NCBI GenBank assembly: GCA_002364245.1
Contig: DEXR01000050.1
Span: forward strand, 124,964 to 148,001
Origin: Flavobacteriaceae bacterium UBA3179
GTDB lineage: Bacteria > Bacteroidota > Bacteroidia > Flavobacteriales > Flavobacteriaceae
Reading direction: 5' to 3'
Length of the DNA: 23,038 nucleotides
Shown piece after piece: positions 1 to 7,381 of this stretch. A model generated the notes under the pieces. That model saw nothing but the letters and a program-made list of their open reading frames with translations, was not told the origin of the DNA and ran no database searches. The first letter of the stretch is position 1; every line of letters begins with the position of its first letter. A program made the translations under genes and the position numbers.

Positions 1-1
1 A

Positions 2-883
2 ATGAATACATCAGCGGGCATTGGTAGTAATATTAAGGTTATTAAAATTGATGAACACACCCCAAATTCCATTGAAGCTACGGGAGACGCTTCAAAATTG
101 TATACAAGAGATGATAGTTTTTTGTTGACATTTGATAAGAACAAAAAAATCACCTATTTAATAGAGGTCTTTTTACCAGATCTTACGGCTTCATTCAGTC
201 AAGTTGAAAAACCCCAGCTTTCTGAAAATGATTTCTATGACAAAAGCAATTCATTTGTGTACGAAGATAAAATTTTTCAAATCATCGCTTCTAATTCACA
301 AATGAAGTTTAGTGCAAAAGATTTAAAAAGCAAAAAAGAACTCAAAGCAATTACCTTGAATAAAGAAGAGGATATTCTTTTCAAGAACACCCCCATTATC
401 CAAGAAGGAGGGGTTTATAATAAAGATCGGGTTCGAGAGATGGAAAAAACATCTAAATTCCTTCGAAAAATTTCTGCAGATAAAATTGGATTAGCTGTAA
501 AACCTACTAATTCAGGATATCAAATAACAATGGGCGGTACGAAAGAACTTAATGCTGGGGGTGGTGCTATGATGATGCCTGGTTTTGGTGGTGCTGTGCC
601 CGTTGCTTCATTTGGAGCTATGAGCATGAGCTTTAACCCTACTTTTTTTGCCTATAACTCTTACACGAGTACAAAATCTACCCGAATTGAAAGTCTGTTC
701 GATAACAATTTTAGTCATGTTTCTGGAGAAATTGAAGAGAATGCTTTTGATAAAATAAAAACTTTTGCCGATGAGCAAAAAAATAAAAAAGCAGAAAACG
801 TTTTCAAATATAAAAATGGCTACCTCTACGGAAACTACAATAGTAAAGAAAATGTATACGAGCTAACTTATTTTGAAGATTAA
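2..883 (+). CDS. Unrecognised protein, probably 5'-truncated by the window edge
   Basis: The 293-residue reading frame is open from an ATG at the second base of the window. It has no signal peptide and its first residues read like the inside of a protein, so the gene probably begins upstream. The sequence is mostly polar, with a charged Lys/Glu-rich middle. Residues about 183-212 form a Gly/Met/Ala-rich, low-complexity stretch (three Gly, three Met, then repeated Gly-Phe and Ser-Met), which looks like a flexible or hydrophobic insertion. The C-terminus is again charged and ends in Tyr-Phe-Glu-Asp. I recognise no domain and assign no function. About 154 bases of AT-rich spacer separate it from tex, so co-transcription is uncertain. 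Confidence 0.7.
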   Translation: MNTSAGIGSNIKVIKIDEHTPNSIEATGDASKLYTRDDSFLLTFDKNKKITYLIEVFLPDLTASFSQVEKPQLSENDFYDKSNSFVYEDKIFQIIASNSQMKFSAKDLKSKKELKAITLNKEEDILFKNTPIIQEGGVYNKDRVREMEKTSKFLRKISADKIGLAVKPTNSGYQITMGGTKELNAGGGAMMMPGFGGAVPVASFGAMSMSFNPTFFAYNSYTSTKSTRIESLFDNNFSHVSGEIEENAFDKIKTFADEQKNKKAENVFKYKNGYLYGNYNSKENVYELTYFED

Positions 884-1037
884 TGTCAATATAAATTATA
901 CATAAAGATCTAATATCTCATCTGAAACCGCTCGTATTTATAATATTAGCTTAATAAGTAATATTTATTCTTTCAAGGATCAAATAGGACGGTTAAATAA
1001 TCGTTCAGTTATTTAAAACCAAGTATATTATCCTTTC

Positions 1038-3164
1038 ATGATTCAGCTTGTAAACTATATTATCGCCCAAACCCAACTTCCCGAAAAAGCAATACAAAAC
1101 ACCATTGCTTTATTAAATGAAGACTGTACCATTCCGTTTATTTCTCGCTACCGAAAAGAACAAACAGGGAATTTGGACGAGGTTCAAGTAGGTGATATTG
1201 TTACGTGCAAAGAAGCATTTGAAACGCTGGAGAAGCGAAAAGCCACTATTTTAAAAGCGTTGGAAGAACAAGAAGCTCTTACCGATGAACTTCAGAAAAA
1301 AATAGAGGAAACTACCGATAGCACTACGCTAGAAGATTTATACCTACCTTATAAGAAAAAGCGCAAAACCAAAGCTGATACTGCTCGAAACAAAGGATTG
1401 GAGCCACTTGCCAAGATTATTATGGCACAAAATGCTTCTAACATTCATTCGATTGCCGAACAATATACCTCTGGTTCAATTTTGGTGGAAGAAGCACTAG
1501 AAGGTGCGCGCCACATCATTTCCGAATGGATTAACGAACGAAGTGACATTCGAAATATGCTTCGGAATCAATTAGAACGCCACGCTATCCTTACCACCAA
1601 GGTTGTGAAAACTAAAAAAGACGACGAGAAGGCACAGAAATTTAGAGATTATTTTAAATGGAGCGAAGCATTAAGCCGTTGTCCTTCACATAGATTGTTG
1701 GCCATTCTTCGTGCTACGGAGGAAGGCTTTATTCGTTTAAAAATTGAAATTGATGATGAAAAAGCACGTCACAAAATCGAAAACCGAATTATAAAATCGA
1801 ACGGGGACTGTGCTGATCAAATTTCATTGGCTGTAGCAGATGCTTATAAAAGATTGTTATTTCCAGCACTTTCCAACGAAATTTTAAATGCTGCTAAAGA
1901 AAAAGCAGACGAAACGGCCATACAGGTATTTGCCAAAAACCTGAAACAATTATTATTGGGTTCCCCTTTGGGTGAAAAGAGAGTGTTGGCAATCGATCCA
2001 GGGTTTAGAACCGGTTGTAAAATTGTCTGCCTCGATGCGCAAGGCGGACTAGAACACAACGAAACTATCTATCCGCATCCGCCAAAAAACGACACAAAAG
2101 GGGCGATAAAAAAGATTAGCACGTTGGTGAATGCCCATAAAATTGAAGCGATTGCTATTGGTAACGGAACCGCTTCCAGAGAAACCGAACAAGTAATCCG
2201 CCGTATTCAATTTGACCGTCCCATTCAAGTATTTGTCGTAAGCGAAGCAGGTGCTTCAATTTATTCGGCTTCAAAAATTGCTCGCGATGAGTTTCCTAAT
2301 TACGATGTTACCGTACGTGGTTCGGTTTCCATTGGGCGACGTTTACAAGATCCCTTAGCTGAATTGGTTAAAATCGATGCCAAATCTATTGGCGTGGGGC
2401 AATATCAGCACGATGTGGATCAAAGTAAGCTTAAAAGCTCACTAGATCGTGTGGTTGAAACCTGTGTAAATGCCGTGGGTGTCAACATTAATACCGCTAG
2501 TACTTCGCTGCTAAGTTACGTTTCAGGTATTGGTGATAAATTAGCTGAAAATATTGTGAAGCATCGAGACGAAAACGGTGCTTTTACGTCTAGAAACGAT
2601 ATTAAAAATGTTTCAAGACTGGGCGGAAAAGCGTTTCAACAAGCTGCTGGTTTCCTTCGAGTAAAAGAGGGTTCAAACCCTTTGGACGATTCGGCTGTGC
2701 ATCCGGAAAGCTATGCTATTGTTTCAAAAATGGCAAAAGATAAAAGGGTTGGTATTTCAGAGTTAATAGGCAATAAAACTCTGCTTCAAGAAATCCCGTT
2801 AGAAAAATACCAAACGGAAACCGTCGGCTTACCCACGCTTCAGGATATTATAAAAGAATTGGAAAAACCCGGTCTTGATATCAGGGAGCAAGCAAAAGTT
2901 TTTACTTTCAATCAAAACATTAAAACGATAACTGATTTACAGGAAGGACAACTATTACCAGGGATTGTAAACAACGTGACTAATTTTGGCGCTTTTGTAG
3001 ATGTTGGGATTAAAGAAAGTGGCCTTATTCACATTTCAAATTTAGCAGATTCTTTTGTCTCAGATGTTAACGAGCATGTCCATTTACACCAACAGATTAT
3101 CGTAAAAGTATTGGAGGTAGATGTTGATAGAAAACGCATTCAGTTGAAACTTCATAAAAAGTAG
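1038..3164 (+). CDS. tex: Tex family RNA-binding transcription accessory protein
   Basis: The 708-residue protein has the full Tex architecture. An N-terminal helical Tex-like region covers roughly residues 1-300. A YqgF/RuvC-like RNase H fold starts near residue 315 (RVLAIDPGFRTG). Helix-hairpin-helix repeats lie at about 484-565, including SYVSGIG and SRLGGKAF. A C-terminal S1 RNA-binding domain spans about 635-708 (GAFVDVG, then GLIHIS). Length is a little under the usual 720-780 residues. Tex proteins are cytoplasmic nucleic-acid-binding factors tied to transcription and, in some pathogens, toxin gene expression; their exact biochemistry remains unclear. The stop codon lies one base before the next start, so translational coupling with the HDAC-like gene is likely. 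Family assignment is firm; the role here is by analogy. Confidence 0.95.
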   Translation: MIQLVNYIIAQTQLPEKAIQNTIALLNEDCTIPFISRYRKEQTGNLDEVQVGDIVTCKEAFETLEKRKATILKALEEQEALTDELQKKIEETTDSTTLEDLYLPYKKKRKTKADTARNKGLEPLAKIIMAQNASNIHSIAEQYTSGSILVEEALEGARHIISEWINERSDIRNMLRNQLERHAILTTKVVKTKKDDEKAQKFRDYFKWSEALSRCPSHRLLAILRATEEGFIRLKIEIDDEKARHKIENRIIKSNGDCADQISLAVADAYKRLLFPALSNEILNAAKEKADETAIQVFAKNLKQLLLGSPLGEKRVLAIDPGFRTGCKIVCLDAQGGLEHNETIYPHPPKNDTKGAIKKISTLVNAHKIEAIAIGNGTASRETEQVIRRIQFDRPIQVFVVSEAGASIYSASKIARDEFPNYDVTVRGSVSIGRRLQDPLAELVKIDAKSIGVGQYQHDVDQSKLKSSLDRVVETCVNAVGVNINTASTSLLSYVSGIGDKLAENIVKHRDENGAFTSRNDIKNVSRLGGKAFQQAAGFLRVKEGSNPLDDSAVHPESYAIVSKMAKDKRVGISELIGNKTLLQEIPLEKYQTETVGLPTLQDIIKELEKPGLDIREQAKVFTFNQNIKTITDLQEGQLLPGIVNNVTNFGAFVDVGIKESGLIHISNLADSFVSDVNEHVHLHQQIIVKVLEVDVDRKRIQLKLHKK

Positions 3165-3165
3165 G

Positions 3166-4071
3166 ATGCTAAAAATCGCATATCATCCTATTTATAAACA
3201 CCCGTTACCGGAAGGGCATCGGTTTCCCATGGAAAAATACGAATTGCTTCCTCAGCAGTTGTTATATGAAGGGACTTGTAGTGAGGCGAATTTCTTTGAG
3301 CCTGACATGCCTTTGGAAAAATATATCCTTAACGTCCATACAGAAGAGTATTTCACTAACCTAAAAAATCTAACTTTAGACAAACGTTCAGCTCGCAAAA
3401 TAGGGTTTCCTCTTTCTGAAACCTTAGTAAAACGTGGGCAAATAATCGCTCAAGGCACTATGCAAGGTTGTGAATATGCTTTAAAGCACGGTATTGCAAT
3501 GAACATTGCCGGAGGCACCCACCACGCCTATACCGATCACGGAGAGGGCTTTTGCATCTTTAATGATCAAGCTATTGCCGCTCGGTATCTGCAAAGTAAA
3601 GGACTAGCTAAAAAAATTCTGATTGTCGATCTAGACGTCCATCAAGGAAATGGTACAGCTGAAATATTTCAAAACGATGATTCGGTTTTTACGTTTTCCA
3701 TGCACGGTGCGGGTAATTATCCATTTAAAAAAGAAGTGAGTGACCTGGATATTCCTGTTCCCGATGGCTCTGGCGATGCGTATTATTTGTCAAAATTGAA
3801 AGAAACACTTCCGCAACTAATTGAAACTGTAAAACCTGATTTTATTTTCTACCTCAGCGGCGTTGATATTTTAGAAACCGACAAACTAGGCCGATTAAAA
3901 TGTACTGTTGATGGCTGTAAAGAGCGTGACCGTTTTGTTTTTGAAACCATTAAAAAATATGAAACCTCAGTGCAAGTAAGTATGGGCGGTGGCTATTCAT
4001 CGGATATAAAAGTTATTATTGAAGCCCACGCAAACACATATCGCTTGGCACAAGATTTGTTTTTTATATAA
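3166..4071 (+). CDS. Histone deacetylase-fold zinc hydrolase (class I/II HDAC-like)
   Basis: The 301-residue protein matches the bacterial HDAC/AcuC/acetylpolyamine amidohydrolase superfamily. Visible active-site elements are the paired histidines of GGTHHA (H119, H120), the zinc-binding DLDVH (D157, H159), the third zinc Asp in SGVDIL (D234) and the transition-state Tyr in GGGY (Y277). The enzyme should remove acyl groups from an amide substrate such as acetyl-lysine or an acetylated polyamine; the sequence does not show which. Its ATG is one base after the tex stop, so the two are likely one transcript. Length is typical for the compact bacterial branch. Acetyl-CoA synthetase, a classic target of lysine acetylation control, is encoded about 4 kb away, but any link to this enzyme is inference only. 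Confidence 0.9.
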   Translation: MLKIAYHPIYKHPLPEGHRFPMEKYELLPQQLLYEGTCSEANFFEPDMPLEKYILNVHTEEYFTNLKNLTLDKRSARKIGFPLSETLVKRGQIIAQGTMQGCEYALKHGIAMNIAGGTHHAYTDHGEGFCIFNDQAIAARYLQSKGLAKKILIVDLDVHQGNGTAEIFQNDDSVFTFSMHGAGNYPFKKEVSDLDIPVPDGSGDAYYLSKLKETLPQLIETVKPDFIFYLSGVDILETDKLGRLKCTVDGCKERDRFVFETIKKYETSVQVSMGGGYSSDIKVIIEAHANTYRLAQDLFFI

Positions 4072-4106
4072 GAAAAATTTCTTCGGAAATTGTATTTTTT
4101 CTAAAT

Positions 4107-4277
4107 ATGGGTGCTTCAAAAAAGAAAGATAAAAGAAAATTAAAAGAGTCGTGTTGCGATAAGTATAGCAAGAAAGGTGAACACAAACGCTGCAAACGTT
4201 GCCCTTGCTTCGATATGCCGAATGCACAAAGAGAAAAATGGTTTCAATCGCTTCGAGAAAAAGGAGTTATTCTATAA
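4107..4277 (+). CDS. Small Cys-rich basic protein, 56 residues
   Basis: A short ORF with an ATG 35 bases after the HDAC-like stop encodes a 56-residue, strongly basic protein. After a Lys-rich head it carries two cysteine groups: C16-C17 and C29-x2-C32-x-C34. Together with H26 this could bind a metal ion. The C-terminus is amphipathic (REKWFQSLREKG). The cysteine spacing and non-random composition suggest a real gene; similar small proteins occur in Bacteroidota as I recall, without known function. Its TAA ends one base before the end of the convergent recQ gene, leaving no room for a separate terminator. I assign no function. Confidence 0.7.
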   Translation: MGASKKKDKRKLKESCCDKYSKKGEHKRCKRCPCFDMPNAQREKWFQSLREKGVIL

Positions 4278-4278
4278 A

Positions 4279-6402
4279 TTACTCTGACAGATGCAATCCT
4301 AATTTTATTTTCCAATACGGCACTTTGGCTTCAAAATATTCGAAATACGCTTTTAAGCTCTCAGGACTCTCAATCGAATCTTTTGCAGCAATAATCTTAT
4401 CAATTTCTTCTGGCTTGATTAACCGTTCTATCTCGATTTCTTCTCCAGAAATATGCGCTTTTTCCAAATGTGCATAAATGGTTCCGCTCGTAAGGTTTCG
4501 TTCTTTTGAAATTTCATCAACCGTTAATCCATCATTAAATAATGCCAAGCTCAACAAGTGTGTGGGCGTTTTTTTAAATCCTTTCTTTTTAGTAGCCTTT
4601 ATCGCTTTTTTTGGATTCTTTTTCTGTTCTTCTTTAATAACTTTCAAAAAGGGTGTTGCGTACTTTTCCAACTTTGCTTGCCCTACACCGCTTATGTTCG
4701 CAAATTCAGTTTCGGTTTGCGGAACTTTTGCCACCATATCTTTTAAACTGGCATCGCTAAAAATTACATATGCCGGGACGCCCATTTCTTTTGCTAAAGT
4801 GCCTCGAAGTTTCTTTAGTTTATCAAAAAGCCCGCTGGTTTTTACAGCACTTTCACTCGTTGTTTTTTCTTCTTCTTTTTCCTGAAGCGGACGCGCCAAA
4901 TATATTTTTCTATTTTCAAACAATACCGATTTTGCCAACGGCGTCAATGTCAACCTTCCGTTTTCGTGAAACCGAATCTCCAATACTCCTTGATTGATTA
5001 ATTGAATGACATATTGCTGCAAATCACGCCACGAAACATCACTCGCTACGCCATACGTTTTTACACCTTGATACCCTTTGTTGAATACCTGTGCATTTTG
5101 AGCGCCTCGTAACACATCGATTACCATCCCCAAAGCTTCTTGTTCTTGCAAACGTGCCACCGCCGAACATACTTTTTGTGCTAACAACGTACCATCGAAA
5201 TAGGTTGGCGGATTTTTACAAATGTCACAGTTTCCACAATCTTCTTGCAAGTGCTCGCCAAAATAACCCAACAAGGCTCGCCTTCGGCAACTCAAGGCTT
5301 CAGCGAACTGCTGCATGCGTTCTAGTTTGGCAAGTTGATATTCTTCCGTAGGACTTCCTTCGGCAAATTTCCGAAGCTGAACAACATCGGCAAAACTATA
5401 AAACAGTAACGTATGTGCTGGTAATCTATCACGACCACTACGTCCAATTTCTTGGTAATACCCCTCAATATTTTTAGGCATATTATAATGAATCACCCAA
5501 CGAACATTGCTTTTATCAATCCCCATACCAAAGGCAATAGTCGCTACGATAATAGCTGTTCTATCATTGACAAAACTTTCTTGTATGTTGCTTCTTTCTT
5601 CTGAAGATAAACCTGCGTGATACGCTTTTGCATCATACCCAGCAGCGAGTAGTTTATCAGCAACGCTTTGCGTGCTTTTCCGGCTTAGGCAATAAATGAT
5701 TCCGCTCTCTTCTCTGTGTGATTTCAGAAATTGTAGTATTTGCTGAATCCTTTTCTGGCCAGGTCTAACATCTAAATATAAGTTAGGCCGATCGAAAGAA
5801 GCAATAAACTTTTTAGCCTTTGGGATCGCCAATTGTTTTGTAATATCGTCCTGTGTGGCGCTATCGGCAGTTGCTGTGAGTGCTATTAGAGGGATCTGCG
5901 GAAATTGCTCTTTTAAGCTCCCCAATCTGGTATAAGCAGGCCGAAAGTCATGCCCCCATGACGAAATACAATGGGCTTCGTCTATAGCGAATAGATTTAT
6001 ATCGATACGGTGTAAGGTATCTTCTAACAAAAAGATACTTTCCGGCGCTACATAAAAGAGTTTTAATTTCCCTGCTTGTAAATCGGAAAGGGTTTTTTGC
6101 TGCTCTTCTTGTGGTTGCGAGCTATTGAAATATGCCGCTGAAATTCCATTAGAGCGCAACGCATCTACCTGGTCTTTCATCAAAGCAATTAAAGGCGACA
6201 CTACAATTGCTGTTCCCGACAACGCTAAAGCCGGTAATTGAAAACACAACGACTTCCCGCCACCCGTTGGCATAATAGCCAGTGTGTCATTTCCTTTCAG
6301 CACATTTTGGATAATTTTCTCCTGATTAGGAAGAAATTGATCGTATCCAAAGTTAGTTTTTAATAGGTCTTTTATGGTAGGTGTTGTGTTTGTAATGGGC
6401 AT
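4279..6402 (-). CDS. recQ: ATP-dependent DNA helicase RecQ
   Basis: The 707-residue helicase acts as a 3'-5' DNA unwinding enzyme in recombination and fork repair. Counting from the ATG at 6402, motif I is PTGGGKS (residues 45-51), motif II is DEAH (141-144) followed by the aromatic-rich loop CISSWGHDFRP, and helicase C motifs include GIGRSGRD-type residues near YQEIGRSGRD. A RecQ zinc-binding region follows (C-RRRALLGYFGE, then C-x2-C-x2-C), then winged-helix, HRDC (near FDKLKKLRGTLAKEMGVPAY) and a C-terminal helix-turn-helix tail typical of Bacteroidota RecQ. A TTG three codons upstream (6411) is in frame, but it lies inside a good -7 box, so the ATG is preferred. The mRNA may be leaderless. 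It follows ssb on the same strand with about 100 bases between them. Confidence 0.95.
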   Translation of the reverse strand: MPITNTTPTIKDLLKTNFGYDQFLPNQEKIIQNVLKGNDTLAIMPTGGGKSLCFQLPALALSGTAIVVSPLIALMKDQVDALRSNGISAAYFNSSQPQEEQQKTLSDLQAGKLKLFYVAPESIFLLEDTLHRIDINLFAIDEAHCISSWGHDFRPAYTRLGSLKEQFPQIPLIALTATADSATQDDITKQLAIPKAKKFIASFDRPNLYLDVRPGQKRIQQILQFLKSHREESGIIYCLSRKSTQSVADKLLAAGYDAKAYHAGLSSEERSNIQESFVNDRTAIIVATIAFGMGIDKSNVRWVIHYNMPKNIEGYYQEIGRSGRDRLPAHTLLFYSFADVVQLRKFAEGSPTEEYQLAKLERMQQFAEALSCRRRALLGYFGEHLQEDCGNCDICKNPPTYFDGTLLAQKVCSAVARLQEQEALGMVIDVLRGAQNAQVFNKGYQGVKTYGVASDVSWRDLQQYVIQLINQGVLEIRFHENGRLTLTPLAKSVLFENRKIYLARPLQEKEEEKTTSESAVKTSGLFDKLKKLRGTLAKEMGVPAYVIFSDASLKDMVAKVPQTETEFANISGVGQAKLEKYATPFLKVIKEEQKKNPKKAIKATKKKGFKKTPTHLLSLALFNDGLTVDEISKERNLTSGTIYAHLEKAHISGEEIEIERLIKPEEIDKIIAAKDSIESPESLKAYFEYFEAKVPYWKIKLGLHLSE

Positions 6403-6408
6403 AGGCTG

Positions 6409-6416
6409 CAAAGTTA
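6409..6416 (-). promoter_or_regulatory. Probable recQ -7 promoter box TAACTTTG
   Basis: On the minus strand TAACTTTG matches the Bacteroidota sigma-A -7 consensus TAnnTTTG. It ends seven bases before the recQ ATG at 6402. As transcription normally starts a few bases after this box, the recQ message would have almost no leader. No clear TTG -33 element is present at 19 bases; the sequence there is AT-rich. Confidence 0.5.
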
Positions 6417-6442
6417 AATATTCTATTTCAGTAAATAGATAA

Positions 6443-6500
6443 TTTGGCTCTGTCTAATAAGTTCAATCTAGAAGATTAAAAAAATTATAACAGAGCCAAA
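6443..6500. repeat. 58-bp inverted-repeat element between ssb and recQ
   Basis: TTTGGCTCTGT (6443-6453) and ACAGAGCCAAA (6490-6500) are a perfect 11-bp inverted repeat around a 36-base AT-rich centre. The centre holds a second small hairpin, AATCT-aga-AGATT (6465-6477). On the ssb/recQ strand it lies 6 bases after the ssb stop and directly upstream of the recQ promoter. It could end ssb transcription, insulate the recQ promoter, or be the collapsed ends of a lost mobile element. No clear target-site duplication is visible. Confidence 0.6.
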
Positions 6501-6506
6501 GGAAAA

Positions 6507-6839
6507 TTACTTACTCAACATCAACAATTCATTACACAACACCTCGGTTATATAGCGTTTGTTGCCATCTTTATCATCCCAAGCGCGGTTGGTGAGCTTG
6601 CCTTCTATAACAATTTCTTGCCCTTTGGTTACGTAATTTTCCACTACGTTTACGAGACCGCCTTTAACGACTACGTTGTGCCAATAGGCGCGCTCTACTT
6701 TTTGTCCTTTTTTATCTTTGTAGCTATCGTCTGTAGCCATTGAGAATTTTGCCATTTTATTACCATCGGCAAAGGTTACGATTTCTGGGTCTTGTCCCAA
6801 TCTTCCAATCAACTGTACTTTGTTTCTAAGTGCGTTCAT
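6507..6839 (-). CDS. ssb: Single-stranded DNA-binding protein, short tail-less form
   Basis: The 110-residue protein is an OB-fold SSB: it opens NALRNKVQLIGRLGQDPE, has the conserved AYWHNVVVKG strand and GQEIVIEGKLTNRAW core, and ends at ELLMLSK right after the OB fold. Canonical SSBs are 150-180 residues with a Gly/Pro/Gln-rich linker and an acidic DDDIPF-type tip that recruits partners such as RecQ. Both linker and tip are absent here. It is therefore probably a secondary SSB paralogue rather than the main replication SSB. It lies upstream of recQ on the same strand, which suggests a DNA-repair context even though the RecQ-binding tip is missing. A TAnnTTTG box lies 59 bases upstream. Confidence 0.93.
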   Translation of the reverse strand: MNALRNKVQLIGRLGQDPEIVTFADGNKMAKFSMATDDSYKDKKGQKVERAYWHNVVVKGGLVNVVENYVTKGQEIVIEGKLTNRAWDDKDGNKRYITEVLCNELLMLSK

Positions 6840-6897
6840 AATTTTAATTTTAAGGATTAACAGTTAAGATTATTGTTGAACTAATTATTCAACGGTA

Positions 6898-6905
6898 CAA
6901 ACATA
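6898..6905 (-). promoter_or_regulatory. Probable ssb -7 promoter box TATGTTTG
   Basis: TATGTTTG on the minus strand is an exact TAnnTTTG match, 59 bases upstream of the ssb ATG. This leaves a leader of about 50 bases. A -33 TTG at the usual spacing is not evident. The 10-bp phased array begins 43 bases further upstream, a usual distance for a regulator site. Confidence 0.5.
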
Positions 6906-6947
6906 GAACCGGCTGGAAGTAATACTCGGTTGGTACGTATTTACTTT

Positions 6948-6987
6948 CGTTTATAGTTGTTTGTAAACGTTTGTAAGTGTTTGTGGT
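6948..6987. repeat. Four 10-bp-phased GTTTRT repeats upstream of ssb
   Basis: Four consecutive decamers read CGTTTATAGT, TGTTTGTAAA, CGTTTGTAAG and TGTTTGTGGT. The GTTTRT core recurs exactly every 10 bases, at 6949, 6959, 6969 and 6979, so all copies face about the same side of the helix. This pattern fits a cooperative protein-binding site or a bent-DNA segment; the binding protein is unknown. Confidence 0.55.
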
Positions 6988-7117
6988 CGATGTAGATTTT
7001 TGGACGATTGAAAATCCCGTTTAATATTCTCATACTTACTTCAATTATACTTCCCCCTACCTTCATTCGAGTTTTCCTCGCCCTTTCTTCGCAAAACGTC
7101 CATTTTTAGAAAATACA

Positions 7118-7161
7118 CCCGAGCCGTTCCCGAAGAATCCCCGAAGGAAGCCCGAACAAAA
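7118..7161. repeat. Four 11-bp-phased CCCGAR repeats
   Basis: CCCGAG, CCCGAA, CCCGAA and CCCGAA begin at 7118, 7129, 7140 and 7151, exactly 11 bases apart. A degenerate fifth unit (CCCCCT) starts at 7162. The bases between cores differ, so this is a phased motif array more than a simple tandem duplication. The segment is richer in GC than its surroundings. Confidence 0.55.
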
Positions 7162-7194
7162 CCCCCTAAAATTTGGGTTTATACATCAAGTAAA

Positions 7195-7314
7195 GTCAAT
7201 CGTATGCAAATAAATGCATCGGTAGGCAATGCCGTACATTTATACTTAGGAATAAGCAATAGTATGCAAACGCCGTCAATCGCAGTCAAATACATTCAAT
7301 ATGTTGTGGTTGTT
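7195..7314. repeat. Degenerate 20-bp tandem array, six units
   Basis: Six 20-base units start at 7195, 7215, 7235, 7255, 7275 and 7295. Units 1 and 5 share 16 of 20 bases (GTCAATCGTATGCAAATAAA in unit 1), units 1 and 4 share 13, and C-A occupies positions 3-4 in all six. Units 2, 3 and 6 are weak. The 20-base period is not a multiple of three, which argues against a coding repeat. It resembles an eroded iteron-like or binding-site array. Confidence 0.5.
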
Positions 7315-7381
7315 TGATGGATTACAAAATGTTTTATAAGATAGATAATGCATTGAACCTATTCATTTAATTGAGATTTAC

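Larger units (their letters stand above)
6840..7381. other. 542-bp gene-free region with three phased repeat arrays
   Basis: No convincing coding frame or RNA gene was found. From left to right it holds the ssb promoter, a 10-bp-period array (6948-6987), a pyrimidine-rich stretch around 7045-7095, an 11-bp-period array (7118-7161), a weak AAACCC/GGGTTT hairpin (7159-7164 with 7075 bases further as 7175-7180), a 20-bp-period array (7195-7314), and AT-rich leader DNA before the gene at 7382. No DnaA-box sequence of the TTATCCACA type was seen. Confidence 0.6.

Noticed and set aside
960..1020. Imperfect inverted repeat GGTTAAATAA/TTATTTAAAACC upstream of tex
   Set aside because: It is bulged and AT-rich, and such matches are common by chance in this composition.
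6403..6411. TTG start for RecQ at 6411
   Set aside because: It lies inside the TAACTTTG promoter box, and an ATG follows three codons later.
7195..7314. CRISPR array
   Set aside because: Units are tandem without spacers, only 20 bases long and too degenerate; no cas genes are present.
6840..7381. Chromosomal replication origin
   Set aside because: Repeats near ssb invite the idea, but no DnaA boxes, dnaA gene or typical unwinding element were seen.
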